Source of the DNA: Turnera subulata
Taxonomy: Eukaryota > Streptophyta > Magnoliopsida > Malpighiales > Passifloraceae
Reading direction: 5' to 3'
NCBI GenBank assembly: GCA_028386065.3
Contig: JAKUCV010003701.1
Location: 2,077 to 66,076, forward strand
DNA length: 64,000 nt
Shown: in pieces, positions 45,162 through 59,832 of the stretch
Numbering within the stretch: the stretch's first letter is position 1
Layout of the letters: each line of letters begins with the position of its first letter
Position numbers and translations under genes: made by a program
The notes under the pieces: model-generated
What the model was told of the DNA's origin: nothing
The model's input: the letters and a program-made list of their open reading frames with translations, nothing else
The model's database searches: none

Positions 45162-46931
45162 TCCTCAATCCAATCCAATCCAATCCAGCCCCGTCCCTTC
45201 CCCTCCCCCAAATTGCTGGACGATGATATGATAGAGGAGGAAATTCGAAAGATCGGGATTTAGGGAGTCCAGGCTTTCTCTAATGTTGGGTGTAAAATGG
45301 GAAAAAAAAAAATTAATGAGATTTTACTGTATATATATGATATGATAGTCTTTTTGTATACGAAAATTATCGATCGATCGATGCTGTTGCCTGCTAACCC
45401 CAGCGAGCGAAGAAAGAGAAAGAAATAAAAAAGAAAACCTCCATAAAAGAAATGAAATGAAAATGCAAAAAGGAATAAAACCACTAAAGCCCACCAACGG
45501 CCCAGCTCTGCATTACGTGGCCTATTGTTTTTAATGGGATGACCATCTAACGGTGTCGTTTTAATTTTAATCCAGCTTAGAGCAAAGCTAATTTGAAAAT
45601 TACTGTCACGCGCCAGTGTTCACTCTTTTAGCTTTAGTGAGTGAGTGGACGACGAGTGAGATCGGTTTGGACGAGTAGTCATATTTAATCTTTTTCCACG
45701 CCGACATTACTTTTTAATTTACGACCAATTATTATTTGTTGTAGACTTAGTAGTAACTTTTCAATTTTTTTTCTCTTTTTTTTGGGAACTTCTTTTCTAT
45801 TTGCTTTTTGATGAAATTGCTGTAGTGACTGACTAATCCTGGCTGTTCTAAATGATGATGACTTACAAAAGATAAGCTTTCAGGCTCTGGACAAAAATAT
45901 GATGACACATCACACTTGGCTTAATTGTTTATAAGGGAGTTGGTAATACAGTAGTGTTAATACTTAATCAGACACCTGAGGTAATTAAATTCCAAAAAAA
46001 ATTGGTAGACCATCTTTGTGAATTGTGACACTGACATGACCCACGAGTTTTCTTTACATTTTCTTTGAGCAGAAAAATGTCATGATTTATTGTTTTCTCC
46101 TTTTTTTCTTATCGCGGAAGTGGAGGATTAGGATTTTTTTTTTCTTTACGATAATAGTTTTTGGACAAAGTCACAAAGGTATATTGCATGTTTTAATTTT
46201 TATGTTTTGACTTGGATGTTTTGTTTACCCAAAAAAAGCATATTTTTTTGGCCCACTCTGAACAAAAAAAACTTGAACGTTGCGAAATTGAAAACTTAAC
46301 AGAACCAATTACTAAGAGAATATTCATGATCCAGTTAAGTTACGGTTAAATTCTAATATTGACAATTGGAAGGTTGCGAGGTTTTATTAAGTAAGTTTCG
46401 GGCACAGAATTTCACGAGTTTAACACTTATAACTTATAACTAAACAGTAACTCCAACTAATTAACCGAGCACATACTCACATTGGAGGTAACAAAACATT
46501 TTTGAGATTAACCCAAAAAAAAATTTGGTAAAGGCACAGATTCCAAGTTATGATCGATAACAAATCTCGTAGAAGAAATTCAAGTCAGAGCTTCGAAATG
46601 AAATTTCCACGTTAACTACGCAGGTTGTTCTCATTTTTCGTTCAAAGTTAACAAGTTGTAGTGATAATTAATTAAAACGGAAGAGAAAACAAACCAGTAA
46701 TTTAACGAAAAATTGTTTTTAAAAACAAAAGAGGACAAAGATAATGCTTCCTCCACAAATACTTTCATCCAGTAAAGTTGCATGATTGTGCAAGACGTAT
46801 TTTCTATTGAGAAGAATTTCAGGGAAGGCGTACAAACTTGCGAGACTCCTGTTAGTATTAATCTCTGTTTATAGATTCTCAAACCAACTCGAAATCATCT
46901 AATCACTTGTGTTTGCCAGCTGCTGATGGTG

Positions 46932-47087
46932 GATTAACAATAATACGTGGAAAAACAATACTTGCTTGATATTGTTTGCTCGCGTTAACTAAACTATCAC
47001 GAAGTGATTAACAATAATACGTGGGGAATCAATACTTGCTTGATATTGTTTGCTCGCGTTAATTAAACAAACTATGACGAAGTGATT
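46932..47087. repeat. Tandem duplication, two 74-bp units
   Basis: GATTAACAATAATACGTGG starts at 46932 and again at 47006; both units continue through ACTTGCTTGATATTGTTTGC and GAAGTGATTA with few changes. It is a simple recent tandem duplication in a promoter-side region; each unit contains ATACGTGG, an ACGT-core element. Confidence 0.8.
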
Positions 47088-48162
47088 AATTATGGTAGAA
47101 TTACAATATTGATGAACATTCAAGGGTTGGTGGTGGCTGCGAGATACTATTACTCGCGTGCGTAAAATCAGCCAAGGACCAAAGTTTTCTCCAGTCTTGC
47201 AGTCATAAAATGTATGAATGCGTGTGTTCCAGGGCTAATAATTGCACTTCTGTACCTTTTTTCTTGTTCTACATCATTTCGCTTCACTACCAAATGAGCT
47301 AGCCAATTAAATGAAAATAATATATAGGACTCGCGCGAGGAAAATAAATGCAATTTTGTACAAAATACAACTGGCCAATAGCAAACTAAACTTATCGTCA
47401 TTTCATCGCAAAAATCATGTATCAAATGCCAATTCTTCTTATCATTCCATTGATTGGAATGAGTATTTGTTTATCACTTTAATTACTGTTTCAGTAAAAC
47501 TGGATAAGATCAGAGAAGCGCGTGAATGAGACCCACACAAAACACACAACCAAGAAAAATACAAACCGACCCTTCATTGCCACACTTCCCATCATGAAAC
47601 CATGAAAACAAAACAGAACAAAACAATGATAATATATGAATGATGATGATTAACCAGAAGGCAACATTGAGTTTGTTGGCCGAGCCAAATCAAAGCTAGC
47701 TAATCAAACCACCACCCAAGAAGAAAATTTCTGAACAGCCCAGCCCACCTAACCCAACCCCACCAGAATAAAAAAAAAAAAACCCATAAACTTAACAGAG
47801 CAAGCAAAAATATTAAGAGGAGGGCAAGATGGGGAATTGGCAAGCCACCTTTAAAAAGCAAAACCATTTAGGAAGAAAGACCAATTAAAGAGAAAAAAGT
47901 GGAGAGTCACTTGTTATTCTAAGGCCACAGCCACATCTCCCCCACAGCCACCTCCGCTCCTCTTTTCCCTGTCCTCCTCAGGTGCACCAAATATAATCAT
48001 CATCAAACAACACACAAAAAGGAAACATTACCACCTTACCACGGTAAAAGGAAACACCCCCATCCCCTTGTATTTTCTTTTTGACTCAAAAACCACAAAT
48101 CCAATACAATCCAGCGAATTTCTCTTTTAAAGAAATACAAAAATCTGTGTGTTAAAGAGTTG

Positions 48163-48189
48163 GAGAAGAAGAAGAAGAAGAAGAAGAAA
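48163..48189. repeat. (GAA)n microsatellite in kinase leader
   Basis: A run of GAA/AAG triplets about 65 bases before the ATG of the SRPK-type kinase. Such GA-rich leaders are common in plant housekeeping genes. Useful as a marker. Confidence 0.8.
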
Positions 48190-48237
48190 GAAGATCATTT
48201 GTTGTCAAATCCGGAGGTGGGTAGTTGTTGTTTTTGA

Positions 48238-50776
<2,539 letters not shown>

Positions 50777-53700
50777 AGGAAGGGATGGATGGTTTCGCAA
50801 CTTTTTTGAAGCGCCTCCCTGCACCTGTACGAAGATCGAGTATGATTTTGGTTTATTACAATTTTAATAAGATTATTTTTTCATTGATGATTAACTACAA
50901 TGTAAATTAGCTACAACTATTGTGAGGGAATGACATGAATGAGGGAAATTAACTGAAATGACAGACCCCCAGTGGTTCCTGTGCTAACAAGAACACTTTT
51001 CAGTTCTGTTTTTTTTTTTTTTTCCACATGTAATCGATTTTGACATTCATAATAGTGAAGAGTGAGATATACAATCAAGGGCATTGCCCTTTTTATCTAC
51101 TGTGTCTTGGATGCCTTATCATTACTGATGTATGGTTTTCTGTTCCCCTCCTATGGAAAGGAGAATGTTTGGTTGATTTAAGGCAATGTTCGATACCTTA
51201 CAAATGGAATGGAATCCACAACTTGCAAATAACCGGAATCAATAGCAACTCTTGATAGTTTCCTCCCTTTTTGGTCATTATTGCCAAAATAACGTAAACA
51301 AATGTTGGCCAGCTCCCCGTTCTTTTCGTTTCCCATCTGGTATCGGGAGCCTTGTCCCGATTAATCCGGATTCGACCCAGGATTACTGTTACACCTTGGA
51401 TTCCGAAAACACCAAAAGTTGTTATCGTACTATGTGGTCTTGTAGCCCCAATTGCTGGGAGATGATGTTGCTTCTAAAAGACGATCAGGTGTGCTGCCAA
51501 ACGTACTATAACTGTTTGGACCACAAACCAAACATTGGTGCTTAACCTAGAAGAGTATAGTCCAAGGAAGCTTCCTTAACGAACTGCAAGATCTGAACCG
51601 CGGACCCCATAGTTGGATCAGTTGTCTCGGACCTGACAGGAGGCCTAACCAAGAACCCATAAGTAAAGGGCTTATATCCAGCTTAGAATGGTAGTTAGAC
51701 AGGGAGGAGATGCAAAGGCCTTGGAGGGGTAAGATTCATGAGCCATATTTGGCACGGTTAACAATCTTCATATATACCGTAACCGTAAGGTATTGATGTG
51801 CTTTGGAGATTTTTTTTTGTAATTTAATAACTTACTCGTAACTACCTATGACTTATTATATTACCAGATTCTAGTTTGAACTGTGAAAGCAAAAAAGTAC
51901 GTAAAAAAGAATTGAAATTTTGATCATATTTTATTTTCCACGAATCGCTACACCGAATAGATGCATGATGAAAAATGTTGGAACGCTGAGGACTTTTGGA
52001 TTTTATTCCTTAGCTCACTAAGACAGTCAAAAAAGGAGGAATAGATCTGATTTGGAATCTAAATGCCATTTTTTGGTTAGAAATCCTTGATTTCTTTCTT
52101 TTTAAAGATTTTTGTTTTCTACATTTGACGTGATTTTATTCCGCAGCCTGCAGTGGTTTTAACCTTTTAGGAGAATCGAGCTAGAGAACCTGATGCAAAA
52201 AATGGGGGTAAACTTCTTTAGTCTCTTTAGAGATATATCATGGAGTTACTAGCTACAAAGTGGAGGGTAAGCTTAGGACATTGCCTTTCATTACATCAAA
52301 CACCATGGCAATTAATCCTTTTACTTTACAACTCCCGCATGGAGTTCCTTTTTTTAAAACTCATTTGATCTGTGCTTTTCCACACTGATGATAGAAGAGA
52401 ACATGAGACTCCTCCAATCACTTTTGCATTTGCCGCTTCTTTTTCCTTTCATATTCACGTTTTATTATTTATGACGGTGACTTTATTTGTTAAGACGACG
52501 TTTTATAGCTTTATCGCAATCTTATTTATGGAGCACGTAACATTAAGAGGATCCTCTTTAATTTGGATTGGTCGATTTCATGGGTTGTATCAATAATTTG
52601 CATATATTCCTTTTGGAAATAGAAGTTTACATATATTTTACATCTGGACATACCCACATACAAAACCCTCCTATTAATTTACTTGGAGATTTTCAGGGTA
52701 AAATTTCTCCACAAAGAAACTTAATCAATTGCATAGGCGGCAATACGAGTTTTAGTTTAGTCCTACATATATATACTCCTAGTTAGTGAGACAAGGAGGA
52801 GAAACAAATCCTAGTTACGGATTTCATCTAATCGGTTAGTAGTGTACCAAGTGGTCCCTGATCATTAAACAGGAACCATTGACTGATAAGCAATAAATAA
52901 ACAACGGGAACAATGTGGCCCTTAGAAGAAAACAAAACTTATAACGTGAATGGTTGGTTTAGGACAGAGACCCCATACACGCATTTCCTTAACAGTAGTA
53001 TTCCCATAATTTTCTTGGAACAGGGATCTGTTTATTCTTATTCATTTCTGATAAGAAGCATCTTCAGTCAGATACGATCACCAAATTCGGTAGTATAAAG
53101 GCTTTTGGGCCCAAGGCAGTTTTGAATAACTTATCAAGACACAGAACTAATCCTTTTTACTAACTTCAAGAACTACTTGTGGTATAAAAAGTTAACAGGG
53201 CCTTTTTCTGGTCTTGTTGTTGTCTTGTTCTTTGGTCTCTGCAGTTTCCGGGTCAAATCTAACAAGTCTAGTTCTAAACCTCTCATTTTTTATTGAAGTC
53301 ATTCCTTGAAGTTGGAGTTTTAGCAGATATATTTAGGCTATTCAAACATATGAAAACATATTTGTGGCCGGGTTACAACCCATTTTGAAGCAGCGTCTCT
53401 TCTTTAAAGCTGTTAATTAAACATTAAAACCTAAACATTCTCATATGCTTTTTTTTTTCTCCCCCGTCAAAAGTACTACCTTACATAGACAAATTACCCG
53501 GGAATCTTTTATTTTAGACATTAAAACCTAGACAAATTACCTGGGAATCTTTTATTTTAGACTTGCAACATGATTACGTTAATCCCTTCAGATGATCATG
53601 AGAAGAAAAGATTAAATTTAAGCCAGCACGTGATGTCTTAGGTGTTTTCGGACCATTACAACGTGCGTCGTCTCCCTGATGTTCTTATTGGGATTGCACC

Positions 53701-55907
53701 GAGATTTACATAGTACAAACAGGACAACCACTTCCAGCTGCAAAAAGAGTTTTAAGGAAAAATGTTCTTATGACCAAATTTAGTTGTCATGGAAAATTTT
53801 AACCAACTACAACATACTACTTTGTTTTTTTTTTTTTAAAAAAAACTATTTACACGCAGAAGATTGCCTACTGACAATTGAACGCATTAGCGAGTTGCGT
53901 CTATTTGAATGTGATGGTCTTTCTTTTAAAATGAAAAAAGAATGTGATGATCTTTGCTTGTGATGGTTTTATTGATCAATTAACCGTTGACTTCTAGTAT
54001 GTTTTTTGCTAAGAACAAATTCTTTAAACTCTCATTAATAGAATTGGGTTAGAATAATATGCCAAATTTGACTTTTGGACTGTCCCGTTTGGTGATGAGA
54101 AATGGAGTTTTTTTATTAAAAAATAAATCCGATGAAAAGAAAAAACAAGGACAACAACCCATAATTTTGCTGTTTAATTATCTCCTGTTAATTTGTTGTT
54201 TCATTTTTCTCCTGTTTATCCCTTTACTTACAAGTAAATCTCTTGTTATTCAAATGGAGAGCTCAAAAAAATATCACTCACCTAATTACCAAACATAATT
54301 ATCAACAAATATCCTTCCCATTAAAGTGGTAAACTTGATCCAAAATTGAAGATTAATTCACTTGATTACGAAAGATGTTGGCCACCACATGTTAAATTGA
54401 AGAAAGCGAAATTGAACCACTGAATGGATAGGCCAATGGCAATTAATCTTGGGTATGACTCGACTTCAACTTTTGATAAGATAGCATCCCTCCATACCCT
54501 GTAATATAGGTTTAGCCAACGTTATTGACCCAAAAAATTGGGTTTAGCCAACCTTGATCCCTTTACAAAGTGACATGTCACAACTGTACATTTTCAAACT
54601 ACTACAGTTGTTGTGATTTACGTGTTTTTTCTTTTTTCTTCGAATACAAGACTTTTGCAAGTCATATTCGTAATCTAAGGATTTGAACACTTTTGCTTTT
54701 TGTTTGTTTTTATATATAAACACTTGATTACTATTTGGCCACCCAGTAAATATTCTACCCTTACTGTTTATCCAGCAAATATTCGAAAGAGGTCTTGTAA
54801 ATCTATCCCCCTTTTTTTCTTTATTTTAAAACTTAGTGTTCATTTGGCACTTACGCAAGCTAGTGGTCACGTTCTTTTGTTTTTGGAACTGCATAGTTTA
54901 GGGATGACTGACTATGATGTGAATAAAGGGCATCAGACAAAATTAAAAAGTAATAGATCCGTTCACAGTATAATAATGGTGTAGTGAGGAGACTAATTCA
55001 ACATGATTCTCTACAAAATTGAACATTTTTGTAACAGTCACCATTCTCACAATTCCATCCTCATAATTCAAAACTTTCCATCTCCTTCTTTCCTTAAATC
55101 ACCTTTTATTTTCGTCTTTGGGAGAAATTTTATGGTAGGGACTCCTCAAGTTTTATTAATTGTAGACCTCATCTTAAATTCGATTGTATCAGGAATAGTT
55201 AAGCCATTTTGGTATCACAATCTGGGGTTAGATTTTTGGAGTTGGTCCAAGTAGTAAGTGACTTGATTCTGCCCAAGAAATGTCACGAGCTCCAGTCCTT
55301 GTACACCGGATGGAAAGCCAAAAAAAAAAAATCACTCTAATTCTGTAATTCGAATATTGGCCCTTCAATATTGTTTGGAATTGAACTTTGAATGAGGGAC
55401 TTTCTCTTTATGATTTTTCCCTGATTGACCATTAGGATAAGCATGGCAAACGGGAAAAACAATTTCATACCAAATTGGTTATGTTATTGTAATGCATGTG
55501 ATTCAAAATCAAAAGCATGAATAATGATCATTGATTAATGAACCAATACTCTGAATACAGAACAAAGCATCACTGAAATTATCAATGTCTATCACAGATA
55601 TGGAACAAATAAGTGACAAAAAACAGAGAAAATTATTGTCTAATTTACTAGACCCTTCCTTTTCTGTAGTGTAACACTCCAAACTACTTGTTACCTAAGG
55701 CAGCAGACCTTTGAAATGCACAAGCATTTGAAGGCAATTGAATTTAAAATATACATTTCAATCAGTACATCTTACATTACAAAAACCAAAGATGAGCAAA
55801 AAAGAGATTTCAGATAAAGCCGTTTCCTATAAAAAGAGCATCATGAATCCTACCTCAACTACCGACTCCTATCACCGTCGCAACCTGTTATCAGAGAGCA
55901 TTTCCCA
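50777..55907. other. Long gene-free region
   Basis: 50777-51000 is probably 3' UTR of the kinase gene. 51325-51400 resembles the 3' half of the SINE at 3802-3925 (TTTCCCATCTGG, GGATTCGACCC). 53486-53562 is a two-unit tandem duplication. The rest is AT-rich and shows no credible gene; 55500-55907 probably includes the 3' UTR of the next minus-strand gene. Confidence 0.5.
53486..53562. repeat. Tandem duplication, 43-bp period
   Basis: TAGACAAATTACCCGGGAATC starts at 53486 and TAGACAAATTACCTGGGAATC at 53529, each followed by TTTTATTTTAGAC. Two units with one main substitution. Confidence 0.8.
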
Positions 55908-57080
55908 TTAGGATTGCATAACTTTATTCTGTTTGACACAGGCAGGTGCCTTGAACTCCTGGCATTTCCATGTTGGCGTAGCACCAATTGGCATCAGACT
56001 ACCGGGAGAAGGTTCGACAGGAAACAAAGGCTTACTACAAGAAGTAGGATTCCCCATGTTCTTATCTGTCAATGGAGAGCTTCTGGGGACAGTGTCTTCT
56101 TTCGGCTGTGCTTCATCCCTAGAGTTACAAATGCTCAGTGGCAATTTTTTCAGCTTCAGTCTTCCCTTCTTTCTGCCAGGTGAGCCTGCATCTCCCAAGG
56201 CTCTCTCCTTTGACTGACTAGATTCTGCTTCCCCATTATTCATCTCTAATTGGGCAGCTTTCTCATACTTTGATGCATTTTCATCCCCTACACTTGTGTA
56301 TTCTTCCCGGATGGAACCATCAGAATCCAGGCCACCTGTCACAACATGACCATTGCACATTGAAGTTGGATTTCCTCCCAACACTATACTTCCATCAGAA
56401 ACCCTAGCTCTCTCAGAAATCGGAGACGTCTTAAGCCTCTTATTCTTATGACCCTTCGGATCAGAACTTGGTGAATTCTTTGAAATTCTGGGGGAGCTGT
56501 TCATGACTCTATGCAACTTTCTGGCTAATTCTTCATCATCCCCAGAATTTTCAACTGGTTGGTGCTTTTTGTACAAGAGCTGAACCTGTACGTGCTTCTT
56601 CAGCTTGTTTTTCTTCAGGCTTTTGTCCCTGCTGGCTGCATCCTCTGGGAAAGATGCAACTAAGGCCAAAGCACTCTTAGCAGCAGTCACAGCTTTTGCT
56701 GCAAGAATAGCCTTCTCCTGAGCTGCTGCTCTTGCAGCCTCCGCAGCCTTAACAGCAGCTACAGCAGCTGATTTTGAGGCCTCCACAATCTGTTCAGGGG
56801 AAAGATTTTGACTATTACTGAAATGAGAACTCAACAGATTGCTTAGACGATTCTGAAATTCAGTCGAAGATGGAGATGAAGGAGTCATAGGAGGAGGGGA
56901 TGGCGACGGAGGAGGTGGCGAAGAAGGAGAAGCTGATGATGAAGAGGAGGGAATCATAGTGGGATTCGGACCAGAATCGCCATCAGAACTCTGTTTCTTA
57001 AATCCGGCAAGTAGGCGCTTCCGTGGCGGCAAAAGAACATCGGCATCCAAGTGATTAGTGTCGCATATATTAGCTTCCAT
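55908..57080 (-). CDS. Uncharacterised alanine-rich, probably nuclear plant protein
   Basis: An intact 390-residue single coding exon. N-terminus MEANICDTNHLDADVLLPPRK, then a Ser/Pro-rich tract (about 40-72), an alanine-rich helical region likely to form a coiled coil (about 97-140: SKSAAVAAVKAAEAARAAA), a basic segment KSLKKNKLKKH near 155, a second basic stretch GHKNKRLK near 213 and RKKGRLKLKK near 305, all NLS-like, and a C-terminal region with ATPTWKCQEFKAPACVK. No enzyme motif seen. By position and the order of neighbours (SRPK before, MLH3 after) it is probably the counterpart of Arabidopsis At4g35510, which I recall annotated as PHD finger-like, although no PHD zinc pattern is visible here. 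A leader intron is predicted at 57166-57882. Confidence 0.75.
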   Translation of the reverse strand: MEANICDTNHLDADVLLPPRKRLLAGFKKQSSDGDSGPNPTMIPSSSSSASPSSPPPPSPSPPPMTPSSPSSTEFQNRLSNLLSSHFSNSQNLSPEQIVEASKSAAVAAVKAAEAARAAAQEKAILAAKAVTAAKSALALVASFPEDAASRDKSLKKNKLKKHVQVQLLYKKHQPVENSGDDEELARKLHRVMNSSPRISKNSPSSDPKGHKNKRLKTSPISERARVSDGSIVLGGNPTSMCNGHVVTGGLDSDGSIREEYTSVGDENASKYEKAAQLEMNNGEAESSQSKERALGDAGSPGRKKGRLKLKKLPLSICNSRDEAQPKEDTVPRSSPLTDKNMGNPTSCSKPLFPVEPSPGSLMPIGATPTWKCQEFKAPACVKQNKVMQS

Positions 57081-57165
57081 TATTAATCTCTCAAGTTAAA
57101 TCTCCGGACCAAAAAAAACAGGTTATAATTTAGAGTGACATCTAACGCCTCCCCCGGCTACATTC

Positions 57166-57882
57166 CTGCTAAGAAAACAAGAAGATCACAGATTCAGCAT
57201 CAAACTTATAGCCAAACCCTAAATCGAATTTGAGACCAACTTAAACCTAACCAGCTCTGCAATCAACATCAGCGACCACTTATCAAAATCGGATCATCAT
57301 TCACCGATGCACCATTTGACTATCAGAAACGAAATCAAGAAAACAAAAAACCACACGAAATCCTACGTGTATGCCCAGTCATTACAGATTTGATTGAAAG
57401 AGAATTCAAAATTAAGATATCAGCTCTAACTGAATCATGAACGACCATTTAGCCAGCAGAAACAAGTCATCGCTTCTGTATCTCAAAACCAAATTAGACC
57501 CTGGCAGGAGAGCGTCAAAAGTTTTCTCAATTTTGGTCTTCCTCAGCAACCCAACACAGCAAACAACACAATTCAATAAACCAACAAGCCACAAAAGATC
57601 AAACCAATATATAATTCAAAAACCACAGCATACAACAACAATCCCCCAACCTTTTTCAATTCCCTGGTTTCAATAAGAATCATGATCAAAAACAGGGCAT
57701 CAAAACCAAAAAGAGGGTAATCTGCAATGCTACAAGCTCGATTCATTTGAATTGTGCAAATCTAAACATAGTGTTTTTTTACATCCCTTTACATAGATTC
57801 CCAGAAACAAAGAATGAAAAAGTTACAGGCTTCATGGGTTGAAACAGGGGCAAGAGCTGGATTTGAATCATGTGTCAAGTAC
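57166..57882 (-). other. Predicted 5' UTR intron of the alanine-rich protein gene
   Basis: On the minus strand a donor GATCAG/gtacttg (exon edge 57883) and an acceptor tttcttagcag/GAATG (exon edge 57165) bound a 717-bp intron that would join a leader starting near 58000 to the leader segment before the ATG at 57080. The region holds no coding frame of note. Inferred from splice signals only. Confidence 0.5.
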
Positions 57883-58099
57883 CTGATCACTTCAATTTCT
57901 TATTGGGAAGGGAACGCCGAGTTCAAATTAGGGTTTTTTTGGTTAGGTTTTGGCTTTTGGTTACAGAAAGAATGAGAGAGAGATGGGGAAGAAAACCTGG
58001 TGAATGGAAAAATCAGAAGGGACCTCTTATATATGTACTACTACTGTTTTTTTTTTTTTTTGCTTTTTCTCTTTTTCTTGTGTAATGGTAAGGTTAATG

Positions 58100-59437
58100 T
58101 AAGAAAAAACATTTTAAATTTTTGATTGGTTGCAGTTTATACAAAACCCACAACTTAGTTTTACTTTTACAAGTCCCTAAATGCCCTACCTTTTTCTCAC
58201 CACAGTGGGTGTTAATTTTTCGTGATTAACCTTTTGCCAGCATAACTTTCCAGAGTTTTATTCCATTTCGGTCTGTTAATTGCTTAATTTGGAATTTAGC
58301 GAAGCAACTAATCCAAATCCCTGGTAATTCCAAAAAAAAAATCAAATGGACAGTGAGGGTTTCTTCAATTGGTAAATTTGGGGATACCTAAATGATTTAG
58401 GTCACAATGTCGTTGCTAAGTAGCTTCTTAACTGTAGCATCTCCATTAATATTATAAGAGTGATAAATGATGAGAGTTGATTTCCCCAGAATAGAAAATG
58501 TGTATGTGAATGAATTTCTCTTGCAGGAATGGAGTTTGAGCTGAATTCATCCTCATTTCGATGTTTATTTAGTATAGTTGGAATGAGTTTTGATGTGAAC
58601 CTAATTTTCTATTTAAATTAAATGACATTGTTTAGCAATAATTTATATGATTTGATACTAATTTGAGAACTTATAAATTTATTTATTTATTTGGCGTTTC
58701 CTCTTAATAGTGGTAATTCTTGTATAATATTATTTCTCGTGATCTCACTTGATATTAAAACTGAGATATGGTAGTTTATGTTTCAAAAAAACGACAAATG
58801 AGTTAGAGCCGACAAACGATAGTTGTATTCACAAAAACCGACAGATGACGATAGTTATATTTATAAAGAACGACAGATGTGTAGATCGATCGATATAAAG
58901 TTTCTATTATATCTTTGTTATTATTTATTTTCTGACTAATCTTTATTACATTACATGTCCAAAATTGGCATGACTAATTAATAATTCTCATATAAGATTT
59001 CATTTTTTTTAGTAACCAAATGCTCAAACAAACCTTACAGCATTTCTGTTCTAAAAAAAAAAAAGAAAAAACTTCAAATCATGTTGTACCTCCTCAACTC
59101 AACCTCAGCTCCAATCTTTTTTATTTAGACATGAAAAAAAGTCAAAACAAACAGAGATGAATTTGATAGTCCTTTAACTTCACAAATTGCATTCAATCTA
59201 AGAAAGAGGAAGTAAAGATTGTGGTCATAAATTAACATCCAATGACTGTCTGCTTGGGCAGATAACAGCAATCTAACGAAGTCAGTAAAACAGAATGAAA
59301 AATGGAAATATGACGAGAGAATTATTAATGAATAATCCACTTCTTGAATACGTGGACAACAAAAACGCATTTTTTTTTTTTTAACAGCACTGTCAAGAAA
59401 CATAATAACAAGTGATTTTTTTTTTTTCTAAAAAAAG
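58100..59437. other. Gene-free intergenic region
   Basis: AT-rich with short poly-A and poly-T runs and no gene. A short imperfect repeat CGACAAACGATAGTTGTAT / CGACAGATGACGATAGTTAT lies at about 58807-58862. Confidence 0.45.
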
Positions 59438-59540
59438 AATACAATTTACAAGTGGCAAACAACGACCTCCCACTTGTGACTCGAACCGAGGCCCTCACGT
59501 GTGATCCAATCAACGCCCACCACACCCACACCTGGGCCCC
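59438..59540 (-). mobile_element. tRNA-like SINE in the MLH3 promoter region
   Basis: The minus strand contains a B-box GGTTCGAGTCA (plus 59477-59487) preceded by an A-box-like GTGGTGGGCGTTGATTGG, with spacing typical of tRNA-derived SINEs, and ends near a T-rich tail. The family is unknown and no duplicated target site was established. It lies about 300 bases upstream of the MLH3 start. Confidence 0.45.
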
Positions 59541-59832
59541 AAGTGGGCCACTGGGCTTTAGCCGCTCAGCCTTCTTAGATCAAGCCTTGACACGTCACCC
59601 CACAGGCGCATGTTAGAAACACTCCCGACTCCCGTCCCTGATCCCCTCTCCCTCCCAAAATACCGCGCTTTTTCTTGAGCTTTTTGAAAAACCGCGAGAT
59701 CAGTGTCAGTCAGTTACGTACGCCCCAGTTCTCCCCCGAAAACGCCGTCGCTTCACCAAAACCCTAGGCGCAATTCTGCTCCCTCGTGACATTTCGCCGG
59801 AGCAAATCGTAAGCAACCCGGTCGCCGAGAAA

